DNA of 64,000 bases from Phytophthora hibernalis (Eukaryota > Oomycota > Peronosporomycetes > Peronosporales > Peronosporaceae): positions 124,001-188,000 of the forward strand of contig JAAKBF010000119.1 in NCBI GenBank assembly GCA_012656075.1. The letters are read 5' to 3'. The position numbers and the translations under genes were made by a program. The notes below the pieces were generated by a model. That model was not told the DNA's origin. It saw only the letters and a list, made by a program, of their open reading frames with translations, and searched no databases. Positions 22,059 to 31,497 of this stretch are shown here, in pieces (the stretch's first letter is position 1; every line of letters starts with the position of its first letter).

Positions 22059-22960
22059 ATGAACGGCGAGGGCAACAACCTGGACATCCTGCTGAGTATC
22101 TGGCGCCCGGCGGTCCCCGACTCGGCTGTCATCACGAGCGAGTTCGAGTCGTCCAGGCGCCGCGGCATGCAAGATCGCCACCATTTCGCTATGCAGCGCT
22201 TCCGCGTCATCATGGACGCCGTCTTGTCCGTCATCGTGCTGACCGCCGCCAAGAACAGCATCCTCGACAACGGCGCGTCACCTCTCAGCAACCCGTTCAG
22301 CGTAGTGTCGGCACTGGCGGCCGTGTACTGGTGGATCAAAAGTCCGGAGACGCCGCGATACGCCATGGACGTCCTTAAGGACACGGAGGAGAGCGCGCGC
22401 GCAGCCACGCTCAAGGTGCTCATCGGCTGTGCGGCCGTGTGATTCTTCCTGGACATCGGCTGCTACGGTACGTCGATGAACATGTCGGTGGTGCTGGAGA
22501 TCATCGGCCACGGTAGCGCCGCTTCCACGGGCAACCAGAAGACCTACGACGACCTGTGGAACCGCTCGGTCGGCACGGCCATCATCAGCCTGGTCAGCAC
22601 TGTGCCCGGGTACAGGTTCACGGTCTTCTTCGTGGAGAAGTGGGGCCGCAAGCCCATCCAGTACATGGTATTCGCGCTGCTCACGCTTCTCTTCCTCTTC
22701 ATGAACATCTTCTTCAATGATCTCAAGACCGACATCGTGGCCGCGTTCGTCGTCACGTACTCGTTCGCGCAGTTCTTCTTCGGCCCCAACCCACAGCGGT
22801 GCGCTCGACAGGTCACGGCATCTCCGCCACGTCGGGCAAGGTCAGCACCATCATCGCCGCGCAGATCTCACGGTGCTCGGTTGTGATGGGCGAGGGGTTG
22901 GACACTTGGCTCGTCGGTGCTTGCTTTGCTTGGTTGTGTCTGCGTCTGCGCTCTAAATTA
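22059..22960 (+). pseudogene. Phosphate:H+ symporter-like MFS transporter fragment
   Basis: Middle and C-terminal parts of a major-facilitator phosphate transporter (PHO84-like): LAAVYWWIKSPETPRYAMDV, then an in-frame TGA at 22440-22442, then FFLDIGCYGTSMNMSVVLE, PGYRFTVFFVEKWGRKPIQY and YSFAQFFFGPN. A deletion removes the usual EVFPTRYR segment, and the following RSTGHGISATSGK reappears in another frame at about 22799. The N-terminal half and the last helices are missing. A stop codon, a deletion and frame changes show it is a true relic. Confidence 0.7.
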
Positions 22961-22979
22961 ACGATCAGGACTGGTGGTA

Positions 22980-23470
22980 AGGAGATTTTTATATTACGAT
23001 TTTAGCCCTTACAAACGTCCGGAATGAATAATCCCGCGCTGATTGGCGGATTATTTTCCGGCGCGGCACTGTTGACTCTATTGCAGCTTTCCGGACTGGC
23101 GTCCGGAATCTGCCAATTACTGTTGTAGAAGTACCGTAAAGTTCGGATTCAATGAGACAGTCGTAAAAGGTCACTTGCTATATAAAAGTTTTCAGAATTC
23201 ATTAGTTTTTACGATCGTAAAAAGAAAATGCATACTATTTCCAAGTTATTTCAAAATATATGAATTTAGATTTTACCACTGTCGCCTATGTATGGATGCA
23301 TGTCCAGATTGCATGACGTTGGCCATCCATCCCAAATTTTTATACAACGGTTTAGACCTGCTGAACAGGCAAGGTTTGACGGAAAAGCCCAACTATGGTT
23401 GATTGATGAAACTTAGCTTGCCGCGTTAAAATGCCAAGGAGCTACAATGGCACGCGTCCTAGGCTCTATC
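22980..23470. other. Gap, nothing recognised
   Basis: Contains a short imperfect hairpin around 23028-23062 (AATAATCC...GGATTATT) and repeated CCGGAAT words, but no gene. Confidence 0.3.
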
Positions 23471-23471
23471 A

Positions 23472-23918
23472 TTAGGAGCTCGCGAGGAAAGCCCGATACT
23501 TCCGCAGCAAGTTTTCGCTGTTGCCGTTTTTGATGTTCTCGCGCCAGTAGTATCGGGTCTGCTTGGATCTCAGAGAGCTTCTGAGCTTCTCTACGCCGAT
23601 CTTCGCCTTCATCCACTCCCGGAAGGAAAGCGTCCGAAGCTTTTCGTCTCGCAAAAGTTTTGCTACGTTCACGTAAGCGGAGTTGCCGTTCACTACGGAG
23701 AGCGCTCGCTCTTCGTTATTGTCGTCTCCAGCCACAACATCAACCCCAGCGGTCCTCACGCTTCGGTTGTCGCTAGCCACCTCACCAACGGACTGTGTAA
23801 GGCTGGAAGTGATTGCCTGGGGTAGCTTGGACTGGTCCGCCTTGGTTACCTTGAAGGTAGCATCGCAACTTGCGAGGAGGACGGTCGAAATTAACAGCAG
23901 GATGCAGTTGAGACGCAT
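23472..23918 (-). CDS. Secreted effector candidate, RxLR-like (RSVR...EER)
   Basis: An intact 148-codon minus-strand ORF from ATG at 23918 to TAA at 23472-23474. An upstream in-frame extension to 24065 exists, but the signal peptide (MRLNCILLLISTVLLASC, cut near residue 20) begins at 23918, which fixes the start. RSVR occupies residues 52-55, where RxLR is normally found, and EER lies at 69-71. The spacing fits RxLR-dEER effectors although Leu is replaced by Val. The C-terminal half is basic (LREWMKAKIG-like helix, many Lys/Arg) and not assigned. It is probably exported and possibly delivered into host cells, but the variant motif makes this less sure. A dispersed repeat segment shared with about 10838 lies in its upstream region. 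Confidence 0.65.
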   Translation of the reverse strand: MRLNCILLLISTVLLASCDATFKVTKADQSKLPQAITSSLTQSVGEVASDNRSVRTAGVDVVAGDDNNEERALSVVNGNSAYVNVAKLLRDEKLRTLSFREWMKAKIGVEKLRSSLRSKQTRYYWRENIKNGNSENLLRKYRAFLASS

Positions 23919-24065
23919 GCTTGGTTGGTAGAAAGAACTGGATCCGTGGTGCTCGAGGGCTTGCGAACTGGGAAGCAAGTTGCGAAGTGAGAACTCACAA
24001 ACCACCCCGAGACCCAGACACCGACGGAGAAATAAAATAGACGGCAAAATAAATGCAAAGGACAA

Positions 24066-24980
24066 AACATGTTCCGGTAACTTACATGTAGTGCCTTGAT
24101 TTTGCGTGATTAATTATGGGTAGTACTGTAGGCCGGCCCCTGCCCCCTTCAATTTCGGTTGACACGACCAGGCCGCTACGAGCAGCTGCAGGAACTTCGA
24201 GGGAAACATAAACCTGCCAACAAAATGCGTCCTGCAGCTATCGGTGCCGCTCTCGCTGTCTTTGGGCGATTGTAGTGATGCTGATGTCGGTCTTTGGCAT
24301 CACGGGTTACCTCTCCGCCGGTCCAACGGCACGTTTCTCATTGAGTTATACAATAACAGATTCTTAGCCTACAGTCAAATGGCTGTGATTGTTTTTTCTA
24401 ATCATTCTGACGTCACAGTTCTTGAAAATGCACGATTTCCGTGGTGTTGATCACAGACGGACCGCATGACAACACTTCTGTGGTTCACAGTGAACAACCA
24501 CATTTGTGTAGCCATGCGGTCCGTATACACTTGCAGACTATGGAGACCACTGCAGTGATAAATCAACATACCGCTGTAATTGCTCTGCACAAATGTCATG
24601 CACCAACTGCGATTTATCGACGGCGAAAAGGCGATAATAGACATTATTATTGTACCGGCAGATTGGGATCGGTCACAATAAACTTGAAATGGTTGTATGT
24701 TGACCAATTCTGGCCCAATTTTAGTAAATCAAAAGCCACTGTGTTGCTGTTACTGAGGCGTATTTGATCATAGTTGTTTAGGTTTGATCGGGGCTCTCCT
24801 TCACGCTCTAGGCATGATAAAGCATGAGTCTCAATCCCCATATTTTTGTACCACTCTAGCCTTTTGTACCACAACTCCCAGGGCTGTGGAAAAATGATTG
24901 TGGAGAGATGTCAATCGACAATCACAATCAGAATATTGTGCTTTCAAGCTCTAAGTTAAGAAGAGCATTGGGACTCACAG
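24066..24980. other. Gap, nothing recognised
   Basis: Small unsupported ORFs only. TACATGTA occurs at 24083-24090. Confidence 0.3.
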
Positions 24981-24981
24981 G

Positions 24982-25149
24982 ATGGTAGTTAATAAGCTCT
25001 ACATATACTCCGTCAATTACCGCGTCTTCAAGGTGCGCATCACTGCCGAGTTCTATGGTGACGACATCGAGCTTCCGGCCTTCGCCATGGCCAAGGACCT
25101 CAAGTCTTTCCGTCTTCTTCAAGGCCAAGACTCCGCCACCATTGTCTAG
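24982..25149 (+). pseudogene. Possible EF-1B gamma N-terminal (GST-like) fragment
   Basis: A 55-codon ORF from ATG at 24982 to TAG at 25147-25149. It contains LYIYSVNYRVFKVRITAEF and IELPAFAMAKD, which resemble the thioredoxin-fold start of the GST-like domain in translation elongation factor 1B gamma. Nothing further of that protein follows, so this is at best a captured or retro-derived fragment. A CAG directly precedes the ATG region, so it could also be one exon. Sequence to 25518 encodes either a Pro-rich (+) or Gly-rich (-) low-complexity peptide; I cannot decide between them. Confidence 0.4.
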
Positions 25150-26100
25150 GCGACCACCGCCGAGTTTACCTCCTGCGCCACCAAAGCCTTGAAACTGGCC
25201 ACCTCTCAATGCGTCAGGATTCTGTTTGCTCCACCAGCAAAAGCGCCGGCTCATGTTCCTTCTCCGACACCTGCAGCCGCACCAGGGGTTCCTCCATCAC
25301 CACCAGCCGTCCCATTATCATTGATAGAAGTTGGATTACCGCCCGGCGTCGTCGGTGCGGGGATCACCGGTTCGCCGTTACCCAGACCGGCGTTGCCAGC
25401 GCCATTACCAGGGACGCCTCCCATTCCCGCCGTCGAAGTTCCAACGCTACTGAGACCGCCCATGAATCCATTTCGTGGTCGTGCCGGCTTGACGCCGTTG
25501 CTGACAGCTCCGAAGTAGGCGGGCCGGTATTACTGAAGCTGGAATCCCAATCTACTGAAACTTAATACTTGTATGGGACCTTGTCCCTTTTTCTACATAG
25601 TATAAACTTTCATGTCGTCTTGAGGAGGGATGTCATCTTGGAGATACCGTCAAGGGAAACTACACCCGACCCTTGGCGGCCAGGGTTCTCTGAAGTTTGT
25701 CCCTCAACTGAGGGACAAACTTGGTCGAACAATTTTCGGGTTTCGTTTCGGTACTATTTTCGTTATCTGATCTGGATGCTGGCGCCACGACATTCTGGTG
25801 CTGGGTCTCCTTTGGTGACGTGAGGCTCTGAGCCTCAGGGCTACCTGTAAAATGATTCCCGGCGTGCATTTCGTATCCCTCGGCATCATCCGTACGCTTC
25901 AGTGTTGACTCGCTACTGCAGAATCGCTACTTTATCATCGTGACGCGAGTCAATAAAAAGTACAGTCACACGCTTTGTTGTTATCATGTTTCATGTGTCG
26001 GTAAAGTAAAGTGCTTATGAAACGAGCGAGCCTATGTCAGTTCCTCATTCTTCGTTTTGCCAGCAACAGCCCAAAGCCACCTCAGCAAAAACCAAGCCAA
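25150..26100. other. Low-complexity and intergenic sequence
   Basis: 25,190-25,520 is GC-rich and could encode a Pro/Ala-rich or, on the other strand, Gly-rich peptide. No signal peptide or domain was seen. 25,560-26,100 is the upstream region of the esterase. Confidence 0.3.
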
Positions 26101-26103
26101 ACG

Positions 26104-27698
26104 ATGCATTTTCCAAGTCAGCTGGGGCTGCTGCTGCTCGCCCACACGTCCTTCTCCTCTGCCACACTCTACGATGCGCCTGTAACGACCCAGTATGGTG
26201 CGATTCAGGGCTACCCAGCCTTTGCTTCGGAGCCTACAGGCAACATCTCCAACTGGGCAAGCATCTCAACGTGGAAGAACGTCCCATACGCTGCCGACAC
26301 GAGTGGAAGCAACCGCTGGCGTCCACCACAACCACCCTCCTCCTGGAAGAGTACACGGGACGCCGAAGACTATGGTCCAATGTGTCCCGGTGTTCGACCT
26401 AGCACCGGCAACTTCACCGTATCCGAGGACTGTCTGAACCTGAACATTTGGTCACCTGCCAACTCTACAGACGCCAAATTACCCGTCATGCTCTGGTCCA
26501 CACCGGCGTACGCGACGGCTCGTGACTCTCTTTTCGATGGCAGTGGTATGGCTGGGCAGGGCATCGTGTTCGTCAACTACAACCGCCGAGACGGAATCTT
26601 CGGGTACCTGGCCCACTCCGAGCTTGGTGAGGAAATGCTGGCCGACGTCGGCGTAAACGCTTCCGGCACGTGGGGAGTGCTCGACCAGTTTGCTGCGCTC
26701 AAGTGGGTACACGAGAACATTGAGGCGTTTGGTGGTGACCCGAGTCAGATCACGGTTGCGGGTCAATCTGCCGGCTCTGCTGCCACGTATCACATGGTCA
26801 ACGGCCCGCTTGTCAAGGGACTGATCAAACATGCTATCATCGAATCGGGGCTCCGGTATCCGTACGACCCGCTGTGTTCGACGCTCGCAGAGAATTACAT
26901 CACGCTTGACGTGGCGCAGGCTAATGGCGAGTCCGCCCTGGAAAGCTACAACGTGAGCTCTATTGAGGATCTCCGCAATATCGACATGGACACACTAGCA
27001 TTAAGTCCTGCCATGTCCTGGCACGTTGTGTTAGATGGCTACGCGCTGCCCAACACGTACATTGAGTCGCTCGTCAACGGACCCGCTAACGACGTACCTA
27101 TTATCACTGGCAACACCAAGGACGAATCGGGAGCCTCTACATCCACGAACCTCACGGTCACCGAGTACAAAGAAGCACTCGTGACCCAGTACGGCGCTGA
27201 ATTTGCTGACAAGTTCTTCCAGCTTTACTCTGCCAACGACACTGCCTCTGCTAGTGCCGCCTACAACGCTCACTACTCTGACACGTCTCGCGTATCGTCG
27301 TGGCTGATTGCTAGCACTTGGCAGCAGTACGAGGACTCGCCGTTTTACACGTACTACTGGGACCACGCCCGCCGGGGCAGGACCAAGGCGCGTACCACGA
27401 GTCCGAGATCAACTACGTGCTGAACAATCTGTACCTGACGGACTCGCCGTGGGAAGAGGAGGACTATGAGATCGCGGCCAAGATGAACGCGTACTGGGCC
27501 AACTTTGTGAAAACGGGTAACCCGAACGATGGCAACAGCTACACGGGCAGCAGCGTGCTGGTGAACTGGCCGAAGTCTACTGCGAAACTCAATGTGACGC
27601 ACCACGTTGGTGACGGCTGGGGCGAGTTGCCTGTCACGAGTACACAGGAGCAACTCGAGCTGTTCGAGGAGCTCTTCGCGACGCAGACACCATTTTAG
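26104..27698 (+). CDS. Secreted type-B carboxylesterase, frameshifted
   Basis: ATG at 26104 begins a signal peptide (MHFPSQLGLLLLAHTSFSSA); an ATG at about 26011 in frame would hide it, so 26104 is preferred. Family marks: SEDCLNLNIW (residues about 108-117), the nucleophile elbow GQSAGS with Ser222, and GNTKDESG near the acid residue. Two indels affect the protein. The oxyanion-hole segment after W131, normally HGGG, reads STPAYATAR, while the +1 frame gives a HxG-like reading, so a pair of compensating indels seems to lie at about 26495-26525. At about 27366-27370 one missing base in a CCC/GCC run shifts the frame; the remainder, including the catalytic-His context GAYHESEI, reads to TAG at 27696-27698. 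The enzyme would hydrolyse esters outside the cell, for example plant lipids or cell-wall esters. Confidence 0.85.
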
Positions 27699-27699
27699 G

Positions 27700-29185
27700 T
27701 AGACGTCACATGAAGGAGAAGTAGCCTGTAAACTCAGTGGAAGTACTATTTTTTTGGAAGTACTACGTGTATAAGACATCGATACACAGTGGACGACTTT
27801 CGTAAATTGGGTCACGGATGCATTTAGATTTGTTTGATCTTGCTGAATAACGGATGCCGGTATCCACAAGTTCGTCAGTGATGTCAAAGCTGGCCCAGCA
27901 TCTGTGTGGGGTTGAGTCATCGCCAACAGTAATACACGTCCAAACAATCATGAAAAGCCTGGATTGCTCGACATGCCGCTAGACAAAAAGATATTATGCG
28001 CCAACAGAAAAGCTCAAGCTGTTTTTTGCGCTTAAATTGATTCAAAGCGACAGTGGCTGTGCCTTAGAACTCGATCTCCGCCACCACATCGCTGGTCTTA
28101 CCGGTCTAGTAGTATGCGACCAAATTTGTACGCACGAAAGCTTCAAATGACGGGCAAAAACTGATTGTCAAACACCGATCCGTACATCTAAAGTTCAAAC
28201 CTACCGCGTGAATCGCTCAGGGTTGAACTGGATTCTCGCAGCGCTATAATAATAATTATGATGAACGCCTCAATGACTGCTCGGTTTAGGAAAAGTGAAA
28301 AGTTTCTTCACCAAGCTGATTAAAAGAAAAATGATAAACTTAACTCTGAGTACTTTCCGCTGGAGCAAGATAAACTCGTACAACAAGCAAGCTGCTGCCT
28401 GAACTTGGTGGATACTGGCAGGAGCGTTGAACCTTTCCCACCTCAACTTCCAATCGACTATGGTTGTTTCATTCTTCTCGTGCAGATCCCGATTTTGGGA
28501 GCAATATCGACTTGGAGGGCCTGCGGCTCAGTGTGCTACACTCGGGCGGCATTGTATCCAATGCGCCGGATATTGTCACCCCAAATATATTACACCGAAC
28601 CAAAACTTCCTGGCTGGTACTTCGTCAACATTGCGAGCGCGATAAACCTGAGAAGACAATCCACGGTGAGCTGTTTTTATGGAGTTACTGTAGTAATTCC
28701 TTCATTGTTTACTCATGATTCAATAACAAGGACGCGGACTCAAACATGATTGCTTAATTCAGGCAGTCATAGTGGTTACTTGTACTAACTTACAGCACTT
28801 TGTTGTCAAAGTGATCATGTCAAATGTTATTATAGCGAACAAAACAATCGCGGTACGTTTGAATTTGATAGTAATTTCCTCGTCGTTCGATACGGTAGCT
28901 TCGAAATGTGATAGGTCTCGGCCACCTCTGTAGCGTGCCTGCATCTTGATGGTAGGATCGCCGCAATCTCCCAGGTGAAATGACTTTCACTCATCCAAAC
29001 ACAAAGTTCGAGAGATGATAAGTCTGCGCTTGCTCCAGCATTTCTCTCTTCAAAGCTGACGCTTCAAATCCGTTTCTGCTGCGATTTAGATATCCACACA
29101 GAGAAGATTGTTGTGGGTTGAGCCGATGAGTAGCTTCGCGGGGGTACTTACCCGTGATTTTCATGCCGTGCACGTCGAAAACGCC
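27700..29185. other. Intergenic gap with one possible exon
   Basis: A frame around 28,464-28,700 (NIDLEGLRLSVLHSGG, ending at a good splice donor GGTGAG) looks coding-like but has no recognised domain or start. The rest shows nothing. Confidence 0.25.
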
Positions 29186-29187
29186 CT

Positions 29188-30069
29188 TTACTTTCCAAAA
29201 GCAGTGGCAATCCGCCGATTTTTGCGCTTGCAGCGCACACTGTCGCGTCCGGGTAGCTTCATCATGTCCACAGCGAGACCTGAAATACTTCTCGAATAAA
29301 TTGACGCTGCTGCTGTCACTTTTGCGGCACATGAAGCCCCCGCTTCACATTTTTGGGCCTTCCGATCAGTTATGAGCAGTTTTCGTAGTCTTGTCTTGGC
29401 CGCTGAGTTTCCTGCGCCATCACGATTGGTACTTCTACTCATCGAAAGTGCTCCTCCAGTCCCTAGTTGGCGCTCAGTCCATCGATGGTTCGGCGTTGTA
29501 TTCAAGCCCAAACGCGTCCATCGTTGCTTCGCTGCTTGCACTGCAGCGATGCGTCGTTGCTGCTCAAGAGTTTGAAAGTCCGGTTCCGTTGAGGAAGGCC
29601 GCGAATATGCCACGAACGGTGGGCTAGAGCGCCGAGGCTGCTTGGTATCCTGGCACTTGGCATCCCTTTCTCTCACAGGAGCTTCCACTTGTTCATATTT
29701 CGGTTTCTTGCACTCACAAGGCTGAAAGCGACAACAAGCACCGCTGCGAAGTCCTAGCGCTCCTCCACCTCCAGCATTTGGCTTGATGAGACCGTCAGCC
29801 TTCGAAGCAACGTACGCACCCGGTCCTGGGGCAGATAAAGACCTGGTCAGCCAGTAGCGAGGGTTCTTCGTCGGATTCCGAGCCGACCCAAAGGTGCAGC
29901 CTCGAGTACTACATGTAGTAGGCGTCCACTTGGTCGTCACAGCTTCGTCCGGGTCGTCTCGCAGCAACTTGTCGATCTCTTGGAGGTTCTTGATCGTGTC
30001 TCGACGCTGTTGGAGCCCTTCAAGCGCTGTCGGCAGCACGCCATCGAGTCGTCGGGTGTCCTGCTTCAT
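29188..30069 (-). CDS. SHIPPO/PG-rich-like protein of unknown role
   Basis: A clean 293-codon ORF, ATG at 30069 (minus). It is basic and low in hydrophobic residues, with no signal peptide or membrane segment. LTRSLSAPGPGAYVAS (about residues 73-88) resembles the STPGR (SHIPPO) repeat PGPGxY found in proteins that bind flagellar or cytoplasmic microtubules. Only one convincing copy is present, so the assignment is tentative. A Cys cluster (CCRFQPCECKKPK) follows at about 111-123. Oomycete zoospores have flagella, which would fit, but this is inference. The divergent partner on the right is the PLAC8-like gene on the same strand. Confidence 0.5.
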   Translation of the reverse strand: MKQDTRRLDGVLPTALEGLQQRRDTIKNLQEIDKLLRDDPDEAVTTKWTPTTCSTRGCTFGSARNPTKNPRYWLTRSLSAPGPGAYVASKADGLIKPNAGGGGALGLRSGACCRFQPCECKKPKYEQVEAPVRERDAKCQDTKQPRRSSPPFVAYSRPSSTEPDFQTLEQQRRIAAVQAAKQRWTRLGLNTTPNHRWTERQLGTGGALSMSRSTNRDGAGNSAAKTRLRKLLITDRKAQKCEAGASCAAKVTAAASIYSRSISGLAVDMMKLPGRDSVRCKRKNRRIATAFGK

Positions 30070-30145
30070 TCACCAAGACCTGCAGAAGAAAGAAACGGAC
30101 AACCTAAATCGATTCATACATTGAGCAGCAGCTTAAAGCTCTCCA

Positions 30146-30724
30146 CTAGACTACATAGGCCGGCAGCGTGCTCACGGCTCCGCCCTTGGCCTGGTTGATC
30201 TTGAGGTGTCGCCGCATCTGGCGGATGGCGCGCGCGGTCTCCTGCCACGCCGCCGTGCGGTCTTCACGCTCGGAGCCAGGGATGTCGAACCGCTCACGCA
30301 CCTCACCACGCAGCGTCGAGATGCGGTGCACGAGCAACAGCGACGGCAGCACCGCCAGTGCGAGCGGTCCCAGGATGCTCAGGACGCGCACGACCACACT
30401 GGTGCCATCGCGGTAGGCCTGCGAGTAAACCCACAGGGCCACGAAGACCCAAACGGCCGAGACGGCCACAACCAGCAGCCCGAAGGCCGCCGCGTACCAA
30501 ATCAGGGCTGCAACGTAGGACGTGAGGCCGAGACGCACTTCGACCTGCGCCAAGGGAATGCACGGACAACAGGCTTCGATGCTGCAATTGGACGCCACGC
30601 AGGACTCGGGCTCCTCGGGGATCACAGGACTGGACCATTGGCCCATGGTGATTCCATTGGCGTCCACACCCGCGGGTGTCGGCAGCTCTCCATGGACGGT
30701 CTTCTCGGCCTTGGGCGGGCTCAT
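30146..30724 (-). CDS. PLAC8-like Cys-rich membrane protein
   Basis: A 192-residue intact ORF. I chose ATG at 30724 over an upstream non-ATG extension. The Cys cluster at residues 42-55 with CCPCIPLAQVEVRLG is the PLAC8 motif. Two hydrophobic segments follow (about 71-100 and 108-132), then an amphipathic basic tail (RAIRQMRRHLKI). PLAC8 family members are small membrane proteins implicated in cadmium resistance, cell-size control or ion transport in other organisms; the role here is unknown. It ends 76 bp before the start of the next minus-strand gene. Confidence 0.75.
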   Translation of the reverse strand: MSPPKAEKTVHGELPTPAGVDANGITMGQWSSPVIPEEPESCVASNCSIEACCPCIPLAQVEVRLGLTSYVAALIWYAAAFGLLVVAVSAVWVFVALWVYSQAYRDGTSVVVRVLSILGPLALAVLPSLLLVHRISTLRGEVRERFDIPGSEREDRTAAWQETARAIRQMRRHLKINQAKGGAVSTLPAYVV

Positions 30725-30729
30725 TGCGC

Positions 30730-31490
30730 AAATGGTGGACCAAAGTCTCCAATAGTCTATCGGAGACTTTGGCTGGATACTGCTAATCAAACAGGATGGC
30801 CCGTCAGTGAAATTTCGATCTCAGATAAAAGCGACGGTTGACAAGCAACCCTTGGTGCACTCAGGACTCGGAAAAAAAAATAATAACTATAGTATTATAT
30901 TGACGGAATTACTTATTATTGGCAAACCAAGGTTTCCGTAAAATATGAAATTGACCCCGTAATAAGTATATTGCCTTTTACTACAAAAACTGTTGTCCTC
31001 CAACCAAAATCGTTCTTGTGTACACTACCATCTCTTCCCATTGTCATGCCAACTGACTCATTTAATGATTCCAATATCCAGCTCGCGCAGATTTCTCCTT
31101 TGTAATGAATTAGTACTACGTAGTTTGACCATTCTCATTTGGAAACAACGCTATTCAAAGGCCAAAACGACCAAAAAATTGAAACAATAACTGCAATATG
31201 TATTATTGCCGTCGCCAGTATTGCAGTTACGTATAATTTTTTTCTGAGAAACGAGTACAATTTTATATTTTATTTTCCGAGCCCTGGGTGCACTTGATGG
31301 AGAAAAGGATTGAGTGATGATTGAAGAAGTCTACAATGTATTGATGGTCAAGTGGCGCTGTATTCGCTGTGAGTTACTTCGAAGCGCGCTGCTCAACCGG
31401 ACATGAACCAAAGATACAACAAGTTGTCCCTGTATCAAAACTTCGACGGAACTTGCTCCCGTTGACGTCGAATGTCTCCGGCACTAGGTC
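30730..31490. other. Intergenic gap
   Basis: AT-rich, with no supported gene. 31180-31235 holds a loose inverted pair (TTGCAGTTA words) around ATTATTGCCG. Confidence 0.3.
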
Positions 31491-31497
31491 GAAAGAC

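Noticed and set aside
28464..28718. Possible exon
   Set aside because: Coding-like text and a good donor, but no start, domain or partner exon; kept only as a remark in the gap entry.
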